Shown: piece by piece, positions 26,005 to 34,270 of the stretch
Position numbering within the stretch: the first letter of the stretch is position 1
How the letters are laid out: each line of letters begins with the position of its first letter
Assembly: GCF_045207655.1 (NCBI RefSeq)
Contig: NZ_CP108785.1
Span: 2,542,001-2,606,000, forward strand
From: Embleya sp045207655
GTDB taxonomy: Bacteria > Actinomycetota > Actinomycetes > Streptomycetales > Streptomycetaceae
Length of the DNA stretch: 64,000 nucleotides
Reading direction: 5' to 3'
Made by a program: the position numbers and the translations under genes
Notes under the pieces: generated by a model
The model's database searches: none
Seen by the model: only the letters and a program-made list of their open reading frames with translations
Told to the model about the DNA's origin: nothing

Positions 26005-26019
26005 ATACCCGGTAGGTAT
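26005..26019. promoter_or_regulatory. LysR-type T-N11-A palindrome
   Basis: ATACC and GGTAT flank CGGTA between the divergent aldo/keto reductase and LysR genes; the interval from the T of the left arm to the A of the right arm is 11 bases, the classical LysR box. It lies 21 bases before the LysR start codon, the expected place for autoregulation and activation of the divergent gene. Confidence 0.6.
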
Positions 26020-26039
26020 CACCGAGGTAGGCTGCGGCC

Positions 26040-26903
26040 ATGGACACCTTGGAGACCCGCGACCTGAGGTACTTCATCGCCGTCGCCGAGGAACTGCACT
26101 TCGGCCGCGCCGCCGAGCGCCTCGGCATGGCCCAGCCACCGTTGTCCCGGGCAATCCAACAACTCGAGCGGCGCCTCGGCGTCTCCCTGCTGAAACGCAA
26201 CCGCCGCGGCGTCGCCCTGACCGTCGCCGGAGAGACGCTGCTGCACGAGGGCCGCGCGGCCCTCGACGCGACCACCGCTGCCGCCCGCCGCACCCGCCGC
26301 GCGGGTGGCGCCGACGATCCGGGCGGCCCCCGCCACCGTCTGGTGCTGGCGGTGAAGGCCGGCGCGTCTCACGAGCTGCTGCACAAGCTCCTCGACGCCT
26401 TCGCGGCCGAGCCCGACGCCACCGAAATCGAGGTGCTGCCGAGCGGCACCTGTGAGCAGGGCGAGATGTTGCGTGATGGCCGCGCCGATGTGGCGCTCAT
26501 GCACACGCCGTTCAACTCCCTCACCGGGTTCGACAACGAGGAACTGATGACCGAGGGGCAGATCGCCATCCTGCCCGCCGGGCACCCCCTCGCCGCGCGC
26601 AAGACGCTGTCCCTGGCCGACGTCGGCGACATCCCCGATCTTCCACTCGCCCGCTGGTCCCGCGACGGCACGTACCCACCCGGCCCGGGCCCGGAGATCC
26701 ACGACCAGACGCAACTCGCCCAGCTCATCGCCCTCGGACGCACCGTCGCAGTCTTCCCCGACTCCGCCCGCGCCTGGCTATGGGCCGAGCACACTGCCGT
26801 CCCCCTGGCCGACGCGCCCCCTGTCGTCACCCACATCGCGTGGCCCGCGCACAGCCGCTCCCTCGCCCTCGCCGGGCTGATCCGCACGGCTACACGGCTT
26901 TGA
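26040..26903 (+). CDS. LysR-family transcriptional regulator
   Basis: 287 residues. The N-terminal winged HTH is clear (MDTLETRDLRYFIAVAEELH, AAERLGMAQPPLSRAIQQLE, residues 1-65), followed by a linker helix and the effector-binding domain from about 95 (RHRLVLAVKAGASHELL). The effector domain has two lobes, as expected from EGQIAILPAGHPLAARKTLSL and GRTVAVFPDSAR. It is divergent from the aldo/keto reductase gene and overlooks the T-N11-A palindrome in between, so it very probably regulates that gene and itself. The inducer is unknown. Confidence 0.93.
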   Translation: MDTLETRDLRYFIAVAEELHFGRAAERLGMAQPPLSRAIQQLERRLGVSLLKRNRRGVALTVAGETLLHEGRAALDATTAAARRTRRAGGADDPGGPRHRLVLAVKAGASHELLHKLLDAFAAEPDATEIEVLPSGTCEQGEMLRDGRADVALMHTPFNSLTGFDNEELMTEGQIAILPAGHPLAARKTLSLADVGDIPDLPLARWSRDGTYPPGPGPEIHDQTQLAQLIALGRTVAVFPDSARAWLWAEHTAVPLADAPPVVTHIAWPAHSRSLALAGLIRTATRL

Positions 26904-27082
26904 CCCACCCTCGCCTTCCGTCGCCCCGACACACCGCCTGACGGCCGGCTCCCACACCCCACCACCGCCGCCGCCCACGGGCACGGCCGCGCCTCCGTGT
27001 ACTGCCGACCTTCGCGCCGCCGGCGAGCGTGCCGGGCCGATGATCCCGCACGGGCTTGCCGCATCAACTCGTCGTCGTTGAC

Positions 27083-27310
27083 GTCCTGCACCGCTCCACA
27101 ACAGGAGCACACGATCGGAACGAGAGCACTGTTCCGCGACGCGAGCACCAGTTCAAGGCCGGATCACCGCTCCGCAACACGAGCACCCGATCAAAGCCAG
27201 AGCACCGCTCCGCAACACGAGCACCCGATCAAAGCCAGAGCACCGCTCCGCGACGCGAGCACCCGACCGAGACAAGAGCCCCCGTCGGAAGCGCGAGCAC
27301 CCGCAGCTCG
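27083..27310. repeat. Array of 38 bp repeats (array 2)
   Basis: About six tandem units of the repeat described at 23085-23745, here more regular: units start at 27121, 27160, 27198 and 27236 (period 38-39). The two central copies are identical over more than a full unit. A 26-base segment (GAGCACCGCTCCGCGACGCG plus AGCACC) is shared exactly with array 1 (23608-23633 and 27238-27263). Confidence 0.85.
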
Positions 27311-27473
27311 GTCCCGCTCCCACCCGCGCCTCCCGCCCGACGCACCCGCACCCGCACCCGCACCCGCACCCGCACCGAAACGCAACCGCTCAACCAAGGC
27401 AAGACCCCCGAAAAGGTTGCCGGGTCCCTCCTTGCCGTCCACCCGGCCTGCCTCAACACCCCAACGGGCAACC

Positions 27474-27494
27474 TAAGTTGTGGCTTGGAACTTA
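27474..27494. promoter_or_regulatory. TAAGTT-N9-AACTTA inverted repeat, candidate ROK operator
   Basis: A perfect 6-9-6 inverted repeat in the AT-rich promoter zone of xylFGH, about 520 bases upstream of xylF. The operon ends with a ROK repressor gene, so a site for that protein is expected here. The assignment is inference. Confidence 0.4.
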
Positions 27495-28011
27495 ATCGGC
27501 CCCACAGCCCCACCCACCAGAGTTCGTGATCCGAAGACACTCGCCCCCGACCGAGCCATTTGATGTTGATTTCTGAAGACATCACCCACGAACAACTGGT
27601 TTTTGGTTCGCTTACGTTTCCCAACCGTTACCGAAACCGGCATTTCTCAGGGGTTCCGGGGTCTGGCGAACACCCGTTGGGCCTATTACGTTGTCGCCCA
27701 CAACATTTAGGCAAACACCGCCTTCACCTGTTGCAGATACCCGCTTGTCGCACCCCCTCCGCATCCACCCGCCACCCATCGCACGTCGCGCACGGCACCC
27801 CGCACCACGCACGCCGCACGCCGCACGCCGCACGCCGCACAGCCCGCACCACCCGGCCGAGCACCCCCGCACCACCCAGCCACACAAACCCGGCCGCACC
27901 ACCCCGCCAGGCAGCACCCCCACCAGGCACCACCACACCCGGCACCACCCCTCGACGACGCCTCCACGTCCCCCCGCCGGCCCCACCGGCGCGTGCCCGA
28001 AGGGATCCACC

Positions 28012-29118
28012 ATGCGCAAGAGGTTCCTCGTGTCCGTCTCCGCCTGTGCCGTGCTCGCCGCCGGCACCCTCTCCGCCTGCTCCGACGACTCCGGCACCGG
28101 CTCGTCCGGCGCCACCAACGGCGGCGGCAAGAAGGCGAAGATCGGCGTGATCCTGCCCGACAGCAAGACGTCGGGCCGCTGGGAGACCAACGACCGCAAG
28201 TACCTCACCGAAGCGTTCAAGGCCGCCGGCGTCGACTACGACATCCAGAACGCGCAGGGCGACAAGTCGCAGTTCCAGACCCTCGCCGACCAGATGATCA
28301 CCAACGGCGCGACCGTGCTGATCATCGTCAACCTGGACAGCGGTACCGGAAAGGCCGTCCTGGACAAGGCCAAGTCGCAGGGCGTCGCCACGATCGACTA
28401 CGACCGGCTGACCCTCGGCGGCAGCGCGCAGTACTACGTCAGCTTCGACAACGTGAAGGTCGGCACGCTGATGGGCCAGGGCATCGAGAAGTGCCTGTCC
28501 GCCGCCAACGCCCAGAAGCCCACCGTCGCGATGCTCAACGGTTCGGCCACCGACAACAACGCGACGCTGCTCAAGCAGGGCTACGACGCGGTGCTCAAGC
28601 CGAAGTTCGACTCCGGCGAGTACGTCAAGGGCCCGGACCAGGCCGTCCCGGACTGGAACAACACCGAGGGCGCCAACATGTTCGAGCAGATGCTCACCCA
28701 GTCGCCGAACATCTCCGGCGTGGTGGCCGCCAACGACGGCCTGGGCAACGCCGCGATCTCGATCCTCAAGAAGCAGAAGCTCAACGGCAAGGTCCCGGTC
28801 ACCGGGCAGGACGCGGAGACCACCGCGCTGCAGAACATCCTGGTCGGCGACCAGTGCATGACGGTGTACAAGGCGATCAAGAAGGAGGCCGACGCGGTCT
28901 CCGGACTGGCCGTGGCGTTGGCCAAGGGCCAGAAGCCGACCGTGCCCGCCACCGTGCGCGACCCCGAGGGCAAGCGCGACGTGCCGTCCGTGCTGCTGGA
29001 GCCGCTGGCCATCTACAAGGAGAACGTCAAGGACGTGGTCGCCGACGGTTACGTCACCAAGGACACCCTGTGCACCGGAGCGTACGCCGCCAAGTGCACC
29101 GAGTTCGGCATCAACTAG
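28012..29118 (+). CDS. xylF: Xylose ABC transporter substrate-binding lipoprotein
   Basis: The extracellular binding protein that delivers D-xylose to the XylGH transporter. ATG 28012 follows AAGGGA; the signal peptide ends in the lipobox LSAC (Cys23), so the mature protein is a lipoprotein. 368 residues. It has the periplasmic-binding-protein type 1 fold: KIGVILPDSKTSGRWETND, QMITNGATVLIIVNLDSG, YVSFDNVKVGTLMGQ, GSATDNNATLLKQGYDAVLK, AANDGLGNAAISILKKQ and VTGQDAETTALQNILVGDQC, in the same order as in E. coli XylF. First gene of the operon; a stable stem-loop separates it from xylG, which would favour a high yield of this protein. Confidence 0.92.
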   Translation: MRKRFLVSVSACAVLAAGTLSACSDDSGTGSSGATNGGGKKAKIGVILPDSKTSGRWETNDRKYLTEAFKAAGVDYDIQNAQGDKSQFQTLADQMITNGATVLIIVNLDSGTGKAVLDKAKSQGVATIDYDRLTLGGSAQYYVSFDNVKVGTLMGQGIEKCLSAANAQKPTVAMLNGSATDNNATLLKQGYDAVLKPKFDSGEYVKGPDQAVPDWNNTEGANMFEQMLTQSPNISGVVAANDGLGNAAISILKKQKLNGKVPVTGQDAETTALQNILVGDQCMTVYKAIKKEADAVSGLAVALAKGQKPTVPATVRDPEGKRDVPSVLLEPLAIYKENVKDVVADGYVTKDTLCTGAYAAKCTEFGIN

Positions 29119-29139
29119 CCACCGGGACCGCGTAGTCGA

Positions 29140-29173
29140 GCCGGAGCCGACACCCACGAGGGTCGGTTCCGGC
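29140..29173 (+). terminator. Intra-operon stem-loop between xylF and xylG
   Basis: GCCGGAGCCGAC (29140-29151) pairs with GTCGGTTCCGGC (29162-29173), a 12-base stem with one G-U pair and a 10-base loop. Lying just after the binding-protein gene, it probably stabilises the xylF message or partly ends transcription so that xylF exceeds xylGH, a common arrangement for ABC importers. Confidence 0.6.
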
Positions 29174-29217
29174 CCGGCGCGTACCCTGCCGCCACCCCGA
29201 CGCGAGGAGCCCGCATC

Positions 29218-30027
29218 GTGGCCCTGTCCCCCACCCCCGCCCCGCCGCCCGCGGCCGATCCCGTGCTCGAACTGCGCGGCATCAACAAGAGTTTCGGCGC
29301 CGTGCACGTGCTGCGCGACGTGGACCTGTCCGTGTACGAGGGTCAGGTGACCGCGCTCGTCGGCGACAACGGCGCGGGCAAGTCGACCCTGGTCAAGTGC
29401 ATCGGCGGCATCCACACCGCCGACTCCGGCGAGTACTTCTTCGACGGCGCGCCGGTCACCGTGAACAGCCCCCGCGACGCCTCCGAGCTCGGCGTCGAGA
29501 TCGTCTATCAGGACCTCGCCCTGTGCGACAACCTCGACATCGTGCAGAACATGTTCCTCGGTCGGGAACGCCGGCGCGGCTGGGTGCTGGACGAGGACAG
29601 CATGGAGCAGATCGCCGAGGAGACCCTGGCCGGCCTGTCCGTACGCACCGTCTCCTCGATCCGCCAGCGCGTCTCCAGTCTCTCCGGCGGCCAGCGCCAG
29701 ACCGTGGCGATCGCCAAGGCGGTGTTGTGGAACAGCAAGGTGGTCGTCCTGGACGAACCGACCGCCGCGCTCGGCGTCTCGCAGACCGCGCAGGTGCTCG
29801 AACTGGTCCGCCGGCTGGCCGACAACGGCCTGGCCGTCGTGCTCATCTCGCACAACATGAACGACGTGTTCGCGGTCGCCGACCGGATCGCGGTGCTCTA
29901 CCTGGGCCGTACCGCCGCCCAGGTGAGCACGAGTGAGATCACCCATTCCCAGATCGTCGAACTCATCACGTCGGGGCAGACCGAGGCACTCGGTCCCGGC
30001 GCGGGTCGAAACGGAGTGAACCGATGA
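29218..30027 (+). CDS. xylG: Xylose ABC transporter ATP-binding protein (single domain)
   Basis: ATPase subunit of the xylose importer, 269 residues from the GTG at 29218 (GAGGAG about 9 bases upstream). One nucleotide-binding domain: Walker A GDNGAGKST (49-57), Q-loop VYQDLALCDNL, signature LSGGQRQ, Walker B VVVLDEPTAALG, H-loop ISHNMND. E. coli XylG has two fused ATPase domains of about 500 residues; here there is one, so the transporter must use a homodimer. The stop codon overlaps the start of xylH (ATGA). The last 20 residues (GAGRNGVNR) are unlikely to be structured. Confidence 0.92.
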   Translation: MALSPTPAPPPAADPVLELRGINKSFGAVHVLRDVDLSVYEGQVTALVGDNGAGKSTLVKCIGGIHTADSGEYFFDGAPVTVNSPRDASELGVEIVYQDLALCDNLDIVQNMFLGRERRRGWVLDEDSMEQIAEETLAGLSVRTVSSIRQRVSSLSGGQRQTVAIAKAVLWNSKVVVLDEPTAALGVSQTAQVLELVRRLADNGLAVVLISHNMNDVFAVADRIAVLYLGRTAAQVSTSEITHSQIVELITSGQTEALGPGAGRNGVNR

Positions 30028-31286
30028 CGAGCAGCGTCCTGCCTCTCGCCGAGAAGAGCGAGTCCGATGCGCCCACGTCGCCGGTGGTCACGCACATCAA
30101 GGACTACGTCGCCCGCCTGCGCGGCGGCGACACCGGCGCGATGCCCGCCGTGCTCGGCCTGGTGGTGCTGTGCACGGTCTTCGCGATCATGCGCCCGAGG
30201 TTCCTGAGCGCGGGCAACTTCGCCAACCTGTTCACCCAGGGCGCCGCGGTCACCGTGATCGCGATGGGATTGATCTTCGTCCTGGTACTGGGCGAGATCG
30301 ACCTGTCCGCGGGCTTCGCCAGTGGGGTCTGTGCCGCGGTGCTCGCGGTGTTGCTGACCGAACACGGCTGGCCCTGGTACGCGGGCGTGCTCGCCGCCTT
30401 GGTCGTCGGCTCGGTGATCGGCCTGGTGCTCGGCGTACTGGTGGCCAAGGTCGGCATCCCCTCCTTCGTGGTCACCCTCGGCGCGTTCCTGGCCTTCCAG
30501 GGCGTGTCGCTGCTCCTGGTCAAGGGCGGCACCAACGTGCCGGTACGCGACTCGACCATCCTGGCCATCTCCAACCGCAACCTCGCGCCGATCGTGGGCT
30601 GGCTGCTGGCCGCCGCGACCGTGGGCGGATACGCGGCGCTGCAACTGCGGCGCAATCGCAACCGGATGCGGCGCGGCCTGAGCGCCGAACCGATCGCGAT
30701 CACCGGGATCCGGGTCGGCACACTGGCCGTTCTGGTCGGCCTCGCGGTGTACGTGCTCAACCAGGAGCGCAGCCGCAACGTGGTGATCTCCTCGCTGCGC
30801 GGCGTGCCGATCGTGGTGCCGGTCCTGGTGGTGCTGTTGCTGGTGGGCACGTTCGTGCTGCGCCGCACGCCGTACGGGCTGAGCCTGTACGCGGTCGGCG
30901 GCAACCGCGAGGCGGCCCGCCGGGCGGGCATCAACGTGGACCGGGTGCGCATCTCGGCGTTCGTGATCTGTTCCACGATGGCCGCGATCGGCGGCATCGT
31001 CGCCGCGTCGCGGGCCAACTCGGTGGACTCCAACACCGGTGGCAGCAACGTGCTGTTGTACGCGGTGGGCGCCGCGGTGATCGGCGGCACCAGCCTGTTC
31101 GGCGGCAAGGGACGGGTGTTGGACGCGGTGCTCGGCGGGGCGGTGGTCGCGGTGATCGACAACGGCATGGGCCTCATGGGGTACAGCGCCGGCGTCAAGT
31201 ACGTTGTCACCGGCGTCGTGCTGCTCCTCGCCGCCGGGGTCGACGCCCTGTCGCGGCGGCGGGCCGAAGCCGCCGGGCTGCGGTGA
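30024..31286 (+). CDS. xylH: Xylose ABC transporter permease
   Basis: Membrane subunit of the xylose importer, 420 residues, with about ten transmembrane helices. Landmarks are LFTQGAAVTVIAMGLIFVLV, LGEIDLSAGFASGVCAAVLAVLL, GIPSFVVTLGAFLAFQGVSL and the EAA-like loop YAVGGNREAARRAGINVDRV before AVGAAVIGGTSLFGGKGR. These are standard for the ribose/xylose/arabinose permease family. It overlaps xylG by four bases and the next gene (GTG at 31283) by four, so the operon is translationally coupled. Confidence 0.92.
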   Translation: MTSSVLPLAEKSESDAPTSPVVTHIKDYVARLRGGDTGAMPAVLGLVVLCTVFAIMRPRFLSAGNFANLFTQGAAVTVIAMGLIFVLVLGEIDLSAGFASGVCAAVLAVLLTEHGWPWYAGVLAALVVGSVIGLVLGVLVAKVGIPSFVVTLGAFLAFQGVSLLLVKGGTNVPVRDSTILAISNRNLAPIVGWLLAAATVGGYAALQLRRNRNRMRRGLSAEPIAITGIRVGTLAVLVGLAVYVLNQERSRNVVISSLRGVPIVVPVLVVLLLVGTFVLRRTPYGLSLYAVGGNREAARRAGINVDRVRISAFVICSTMAAIGGIVAASRANSVDSNTGGSNVLLYAVGAAVIGGTSLFGGKGRVLDAVLGGAVVAVIDNGMGLMGYSAGVKYVVTGVVLLLAAGVDALSRRRAEAAGLR

Positions 31287-31343
31287 CGCCGCCCTCCCCC
31301 TCGATCGACGCCACGGATGAGAAAGGCAGGGTCCGCAGCCCCA

Positions 31344-32524
31344 TGCGCGCAGCGCCCACCCAGGAGGACATCCGCAGGCAGAACCTGGGGGCGCTGCTTC
31401 GCCACGTGCACGTGCTCGGCCCCACCTCGCGGGCCCAGTTGACCGCGGGCATGGGGCTCAACCGCAGCACCATCGGCGCGCTGACCGCCGATCTGGCGGC
31501 GGCGGGCCTGATCGTCGAGGAGGCCCCGCGGGACACCTCGGGCGGCGGGCGGGGCCGGCCCTCGCTGGTGGTCCGGGCGCAGTCGCAGCGGGTGTACGTG
31601 TACGCGTTCACCATCGGTGTGGACCGGGTGGTCGCGGCCCGGGTCGGGCTCGGCGGGGTGATCCTGGATCGCCGTGAACTGCAACGTCCGGGCAGCGGGT
31701 TCTCGCCCAAGGAGGTGGCCGACGCGCTCGGCGGGTTCGTCGCGCAGATGCGGCTGACCACGCCGCGCGACGGGGTGTGCGTGGGCGGCGGCGTCGCGGT
31801 GTGCGCGATGGTGCGCGGCTCGGACGGCACCATCCCCGAGGGACCGACTCCGGATTGGCGCGACGAGCCGCTGGGCGAGCGGTTGTCGGCGGCGATCGGC
31901 ACGGTGGTCACGGTCGGCAACGACGCCGATCTGGGGGTGCTCGCCGAGCACACCCGGGGTGCGGCGGTGGGCTGTGACGACGTGATCTACCTGCACGGCG
32001 ACGTGTGCATAGGCGGCGGCATCCTGTCCGCGGGGCGGCCGGTGACCGGCGGGGACGGGTACGCGGGCGAGGTCGGGCACATGGTGGTCAACCCGGACGG
32101 CCGGCCGTGTCGGTGCGGCTCGCGCGGGTGCTGGGAGACCGAGATCGGCGAGTTCGCGCTCACCCGCGGCACCGCCAAGCACGCGATCGGCGGGCTCGCC
32201 GACTCGGCGGCGCGCGGCGACCAGGACGCCGAGGAGGGTCTGCGCCGGGTCGGCGACTGGCTCGGCCTGGGTGTGGCCAACCTGGTCAACATCCTCAATC
32301 CGCAGATGGTGGTGTTCGGCGGGACGCTGCGCGAGGTGTACCTGGCCACCGCCGCACAGGTCCGCAGTCGGCTCAACCGCACCTCGTTGGCGGTCACCCG
32401 CGAGCACCTCAAGCTGCGCACGGCGGCGTTGGGCGACGACGCCCCGCTGTACGGCGCGGCCGAGTTGGCCTTCGCCCGCCTGCTGGACAACCCACTCGAG
32501 TCGGGATTGGCGCCGACGGGCTGA
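31344..32524 (+). CDS. ROK-family transcriptional regulator, Rok7B7-like
   Basis: A repressor of the ROK family with an N-terminal winged HTH (TQEDIRRQNLGALLRHVHVLG, then LNRSTIGALTADLAAAGLI) and a C-terminal sugar-kinase-like domain. The zinc site reads GEVGHMVVNPDGRPCRCGSRGCWE. The ATG at 31344 starts where homologous proteins start, giving 393 residues; a GTG at 31283 that overlaps the xylH stop by four bases would add 20 residues and suggests coupling instead. Its position at the end of xylFGH matches rok7B7 next to xylFGH in S. coelicolor, where it links xylose uptake to carbon control. It most likely represses this operon in the absence of xylose. Confidence 0.9.
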
Positions 32525-32896
32525 CCACCGTCGGGACTCGATCCCGGCGAGTCGTCCGGCCCGGGGTGCGCCGCCCCATGGGTATTACACCCCACGGGCC
32601 GTCACCGCCACGATTCGTCCGCTCCCCGGTCGGCCCCCGGACGCGCGGCCCGGTGCGCACCACGCGGCGCGCCGGGGGCGTGCGGCCACGCGTTCGGGTG
32701 GACTCGGTCGCCCGACTCCGCCGTCCGGGTGAAGCATCGGGTCGCGCGACGTGGCGCCCCCTGTTTCATGGTGCGCGTGTAGCCGCCGCGTTCGGACAAT
32801 GCATCGCGCCCGAGCAGCCCCGAACGCGGCGGTCGGTTCACCGGGTACGGCCGGTGAACCGACCTCCCGAAGCGGTTCTCTCCTCCGCATCGCATC
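32525..32896. other. Gene-free spacer between convergent genes
   Basis: About 370 bases between the ROK gene and the convergent zinc-ribbon gene. It contains the hairpin at 32831-32864 and otherwise nothing recognisable. Confidence 0.4.
32831..32864. terminator. Bidirectional terminator hairpin
   Basis: GGTCGGTTCACCGG (32831-32844) and CCGGTGAACCGACC (32851-32864) are perfect 14-base complements around a 6-base loop GTACGG. It lies between convergent genes and can serve both. Confidence 0.75.
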
Positions 32897-33166
32897 TCAC
32901 CGGCCGGGCGGGTGTGGTGGTCGCGGTGGCGTGGACGGCCTGGGCGGGCAGGATTCCCAGGCCCGGGCGACGGCGGCGAGGGTCTCGGGTTTGGTGAGGT
33001 ACACCTCGAAGAAGCCACAACCCGTGCACACGTAGTGCGTCGCGCGGGTCTTGCGCCACGTGGCGAAACCGACCCACGCCACGATGTCCACCGCGCCGTC
33101 GCGGAGGCCGCCCACCCGCCGGACGACGCTCGCCTGGCCGCATTTCGTGCAGATGCCGGAACGCAT
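32897..33166 (-). CDS. Small zinc-ribbon protein
   Basis: An 89-residue protein with two CxxC knuckles, C6-x2-C9 (MRSGICTKCG) and C47-x2-C50 (HYVCTGCGFFEVYL), which should bind one zinc ion. The region between them (VRRVGGLRDGAVDIVAWVGF) forms a beta sheet. The tail is Pro/Arg-rich. Small zinc ribbons of this kind are widespread in actinomycetes; their partners are unknown. Divergent from the SDR gene at 33307. Confidence 0.75.
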   Translation of the reverse strand: MRSGICTKCGQASVVRRVGGLRDGAVDIVAWVGFATWRKTRATHYVCTGCGFFEVYLTKPETLAAVARAWESCPPRPSTPPRPPHPPGR

Positions 33167-33306
33167 GACCGGACGCTACATGTCGGAGGGGCTTGCGACT
33201 GTAGGTGTTTCCCTTGGGTCGAGTACTCGCACGCGTTCGCGGGCACGCGGGAAAGGCCGGCGGGCGGAGTCGATCCGCACGAGTCGCCATGTCGAAAGGA
33301 ATCACC

Positions 33307-34224
33307 ATGTCGACGAGCACGCTCCAGGGCAGGGTCGCCCTGGTGGCCGGGGCCACCCGAGGCGCCGGGCGCGGGATCGCGGTCGAACTCGGCGCGGCCG
33401 GCGCGACCGTGTACGTGACCGGGCGCAGCACTCGCGAGCGGCGCTCGGAGTACGACCGTCCGGAGACCATCGAGGACACCGCCGACCTGGTGACCGCTGC
33501 GGGCGGTCGCGGTGTCGCGGTGCCCACGGACCATCTGGATCCGGAGCGGGTACGGGCGCTGATCGCCCGGATCGAGGCCGAGCAGGGTCGGCTGGACGTG
33601 CTGGTCAACGACATCTGGGGCGGCGAGAAGCTGTTCGCGTGGGACACCCCGGTGTGGGAGCACGACCTGGCCGACGGGCTGCGGCTGCTCCGGCTCGCGG
33701 TGGAGACCCACGCGATCACCAACCACTACGCGCTGCCCCTGCTGTTGCGCCGGCCCGGCGGCCTGGTGGTGGAGATGACCGACGGCACCGACGAGTACAA
33801 CCGGGACAACTATCGCGTGTCCTTCTTCTACGACCTGGCCAAGTCGTCCGTGTTGCGGATGGCCTTCGCGCTCGGCCACGAGCTGGGGTCGCGCGGGGCG
33901 ACCGCCGTCGCGCTGACTCCCGGGTGGTTGCGGTCGGAGATGATGCTCGACAACTACGGGGTGACCGAGGCCAACTGGCGCGAGGGCACGAAGATCCAGC
34001 CGCACTTCGGCATCTCGGAATCCCCCGCCTACGTCGGCCGAGCCGTGGTGGCGCTGGCCGGCGACCCCGAAGTGGCCCGCTGGAACGGGCAGTCCCTCTC
34101 CAGCGGACAACTCGCGGGCGTGTACGGCTTCACCGACCTGGACGGCAGCCGGCCCGACGCGTGGCGCTACCTGGTCGAGGTCCAGGATCCGGGGCTGCCG
34201 GCCGACCAGACCGGCTATCGCTGA
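33307..34224 (+). CDS. SDR-family oxidoreductase
   Basis: A short-chain dehydrogenase/reductase of 305 residues. The ATG at 33307 has AAAGGA 7 bases upstream. The cofactor motif is VAGATRGAGRGIAVELG; the dinucleotide loop VTGRSTRERRS, with Arg, suggests NADP; the catalytic motif is FFYDLAKSSVLRM (Tyr-x3-Lys), while the usual Ser strand reads VVEMTDGTDE, with Thr. It carries the insertion PETIEDTADLVTAAGGRG, and the region WGGEKLFAWDTPVWE is atypical for the family. 305 residues is longer than the 250 of classical SDRs. Substrate unknown; the gene stands alone. Confidence 0.88.
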   Translation: MSTSTLQGRVALVAGATRGAGRGIAVELGAAGATVYVTGRSTRERRSEYDRPETIEDTADLVTAAGGRGVAVPTDHLDPERVRALIARIEAEQGRLDVLVNDIWGGEKLFAWDTPVWEHDLADGLRLLRLAVETHAITNHYALPLLLRRPGGLVVEMTDGTDEYNRDNYRVSFFYDLAKSSVLRMAFALGHELGSRGATAVALTPGWLRSEMMLDNYGVTEANWREGTKIQPHFGISESPAYVGRAVVALAGDPEVARWNGQSLSSGQLAGVYGFTDLDGSRPDAWRYLVEVQDPGLPADQTGYR

Positions 34225-34239
34225 GCGGCATCGGCGCCG

Positions 34240-34259
34240 CGATCGGCCGGATCCGATCG
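34240..34259. terminator. Weak hairpin between convergent genes
   Basis: CGATCGG (34240-34246) and CCGATCG (34253-34259) with a CCGGAT loop lie between the stop codons of the SDR gene and the convergent MDR gene. A 7-base stem is short, but the position fits a terminator. Confidence 0.35.
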
Positions 34260-34270
34260 GGGGGTTGGGG

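Larger units (their letters stand above)
26904..28011. promoter_or_regulatory. Long leader region of the xylFGH operon
   Basis: 1.1 kb without a gene. From left to right: a GC-rich stretch, repeat array 2, a run of CACCCG hexamers (about 27340-27380), and then at 27470-27740 the most AT-rich DNA of the window, which must hold the promoter. It contains TAAGTT-N9-AACTTA (27474-27494), a GATGT/ACATC pair near 27562-27583 and a GTTTC/GAAAC pair (27616-27637). The last 280 bases before xylF are rich in CAC/CGCAC repeats and may form a long untranslated leader. Confidence 0.55.

Noticed and set aside
27083..27310. Short protein genes in the repeat arrays (frames rich in REHP, STAP, SRLG)
   Set aside because: The 37-38 base period rotates through all three frames, so any frame stays open by chance of the repeat; no start with ribosome site and no family likeness.
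27724..29946. 740-codon minus-strand frame opposite xylF and xylG
   Set aside because: It is the antisense shadow of two clearly assigned genes; its composition is typical of such shadows.
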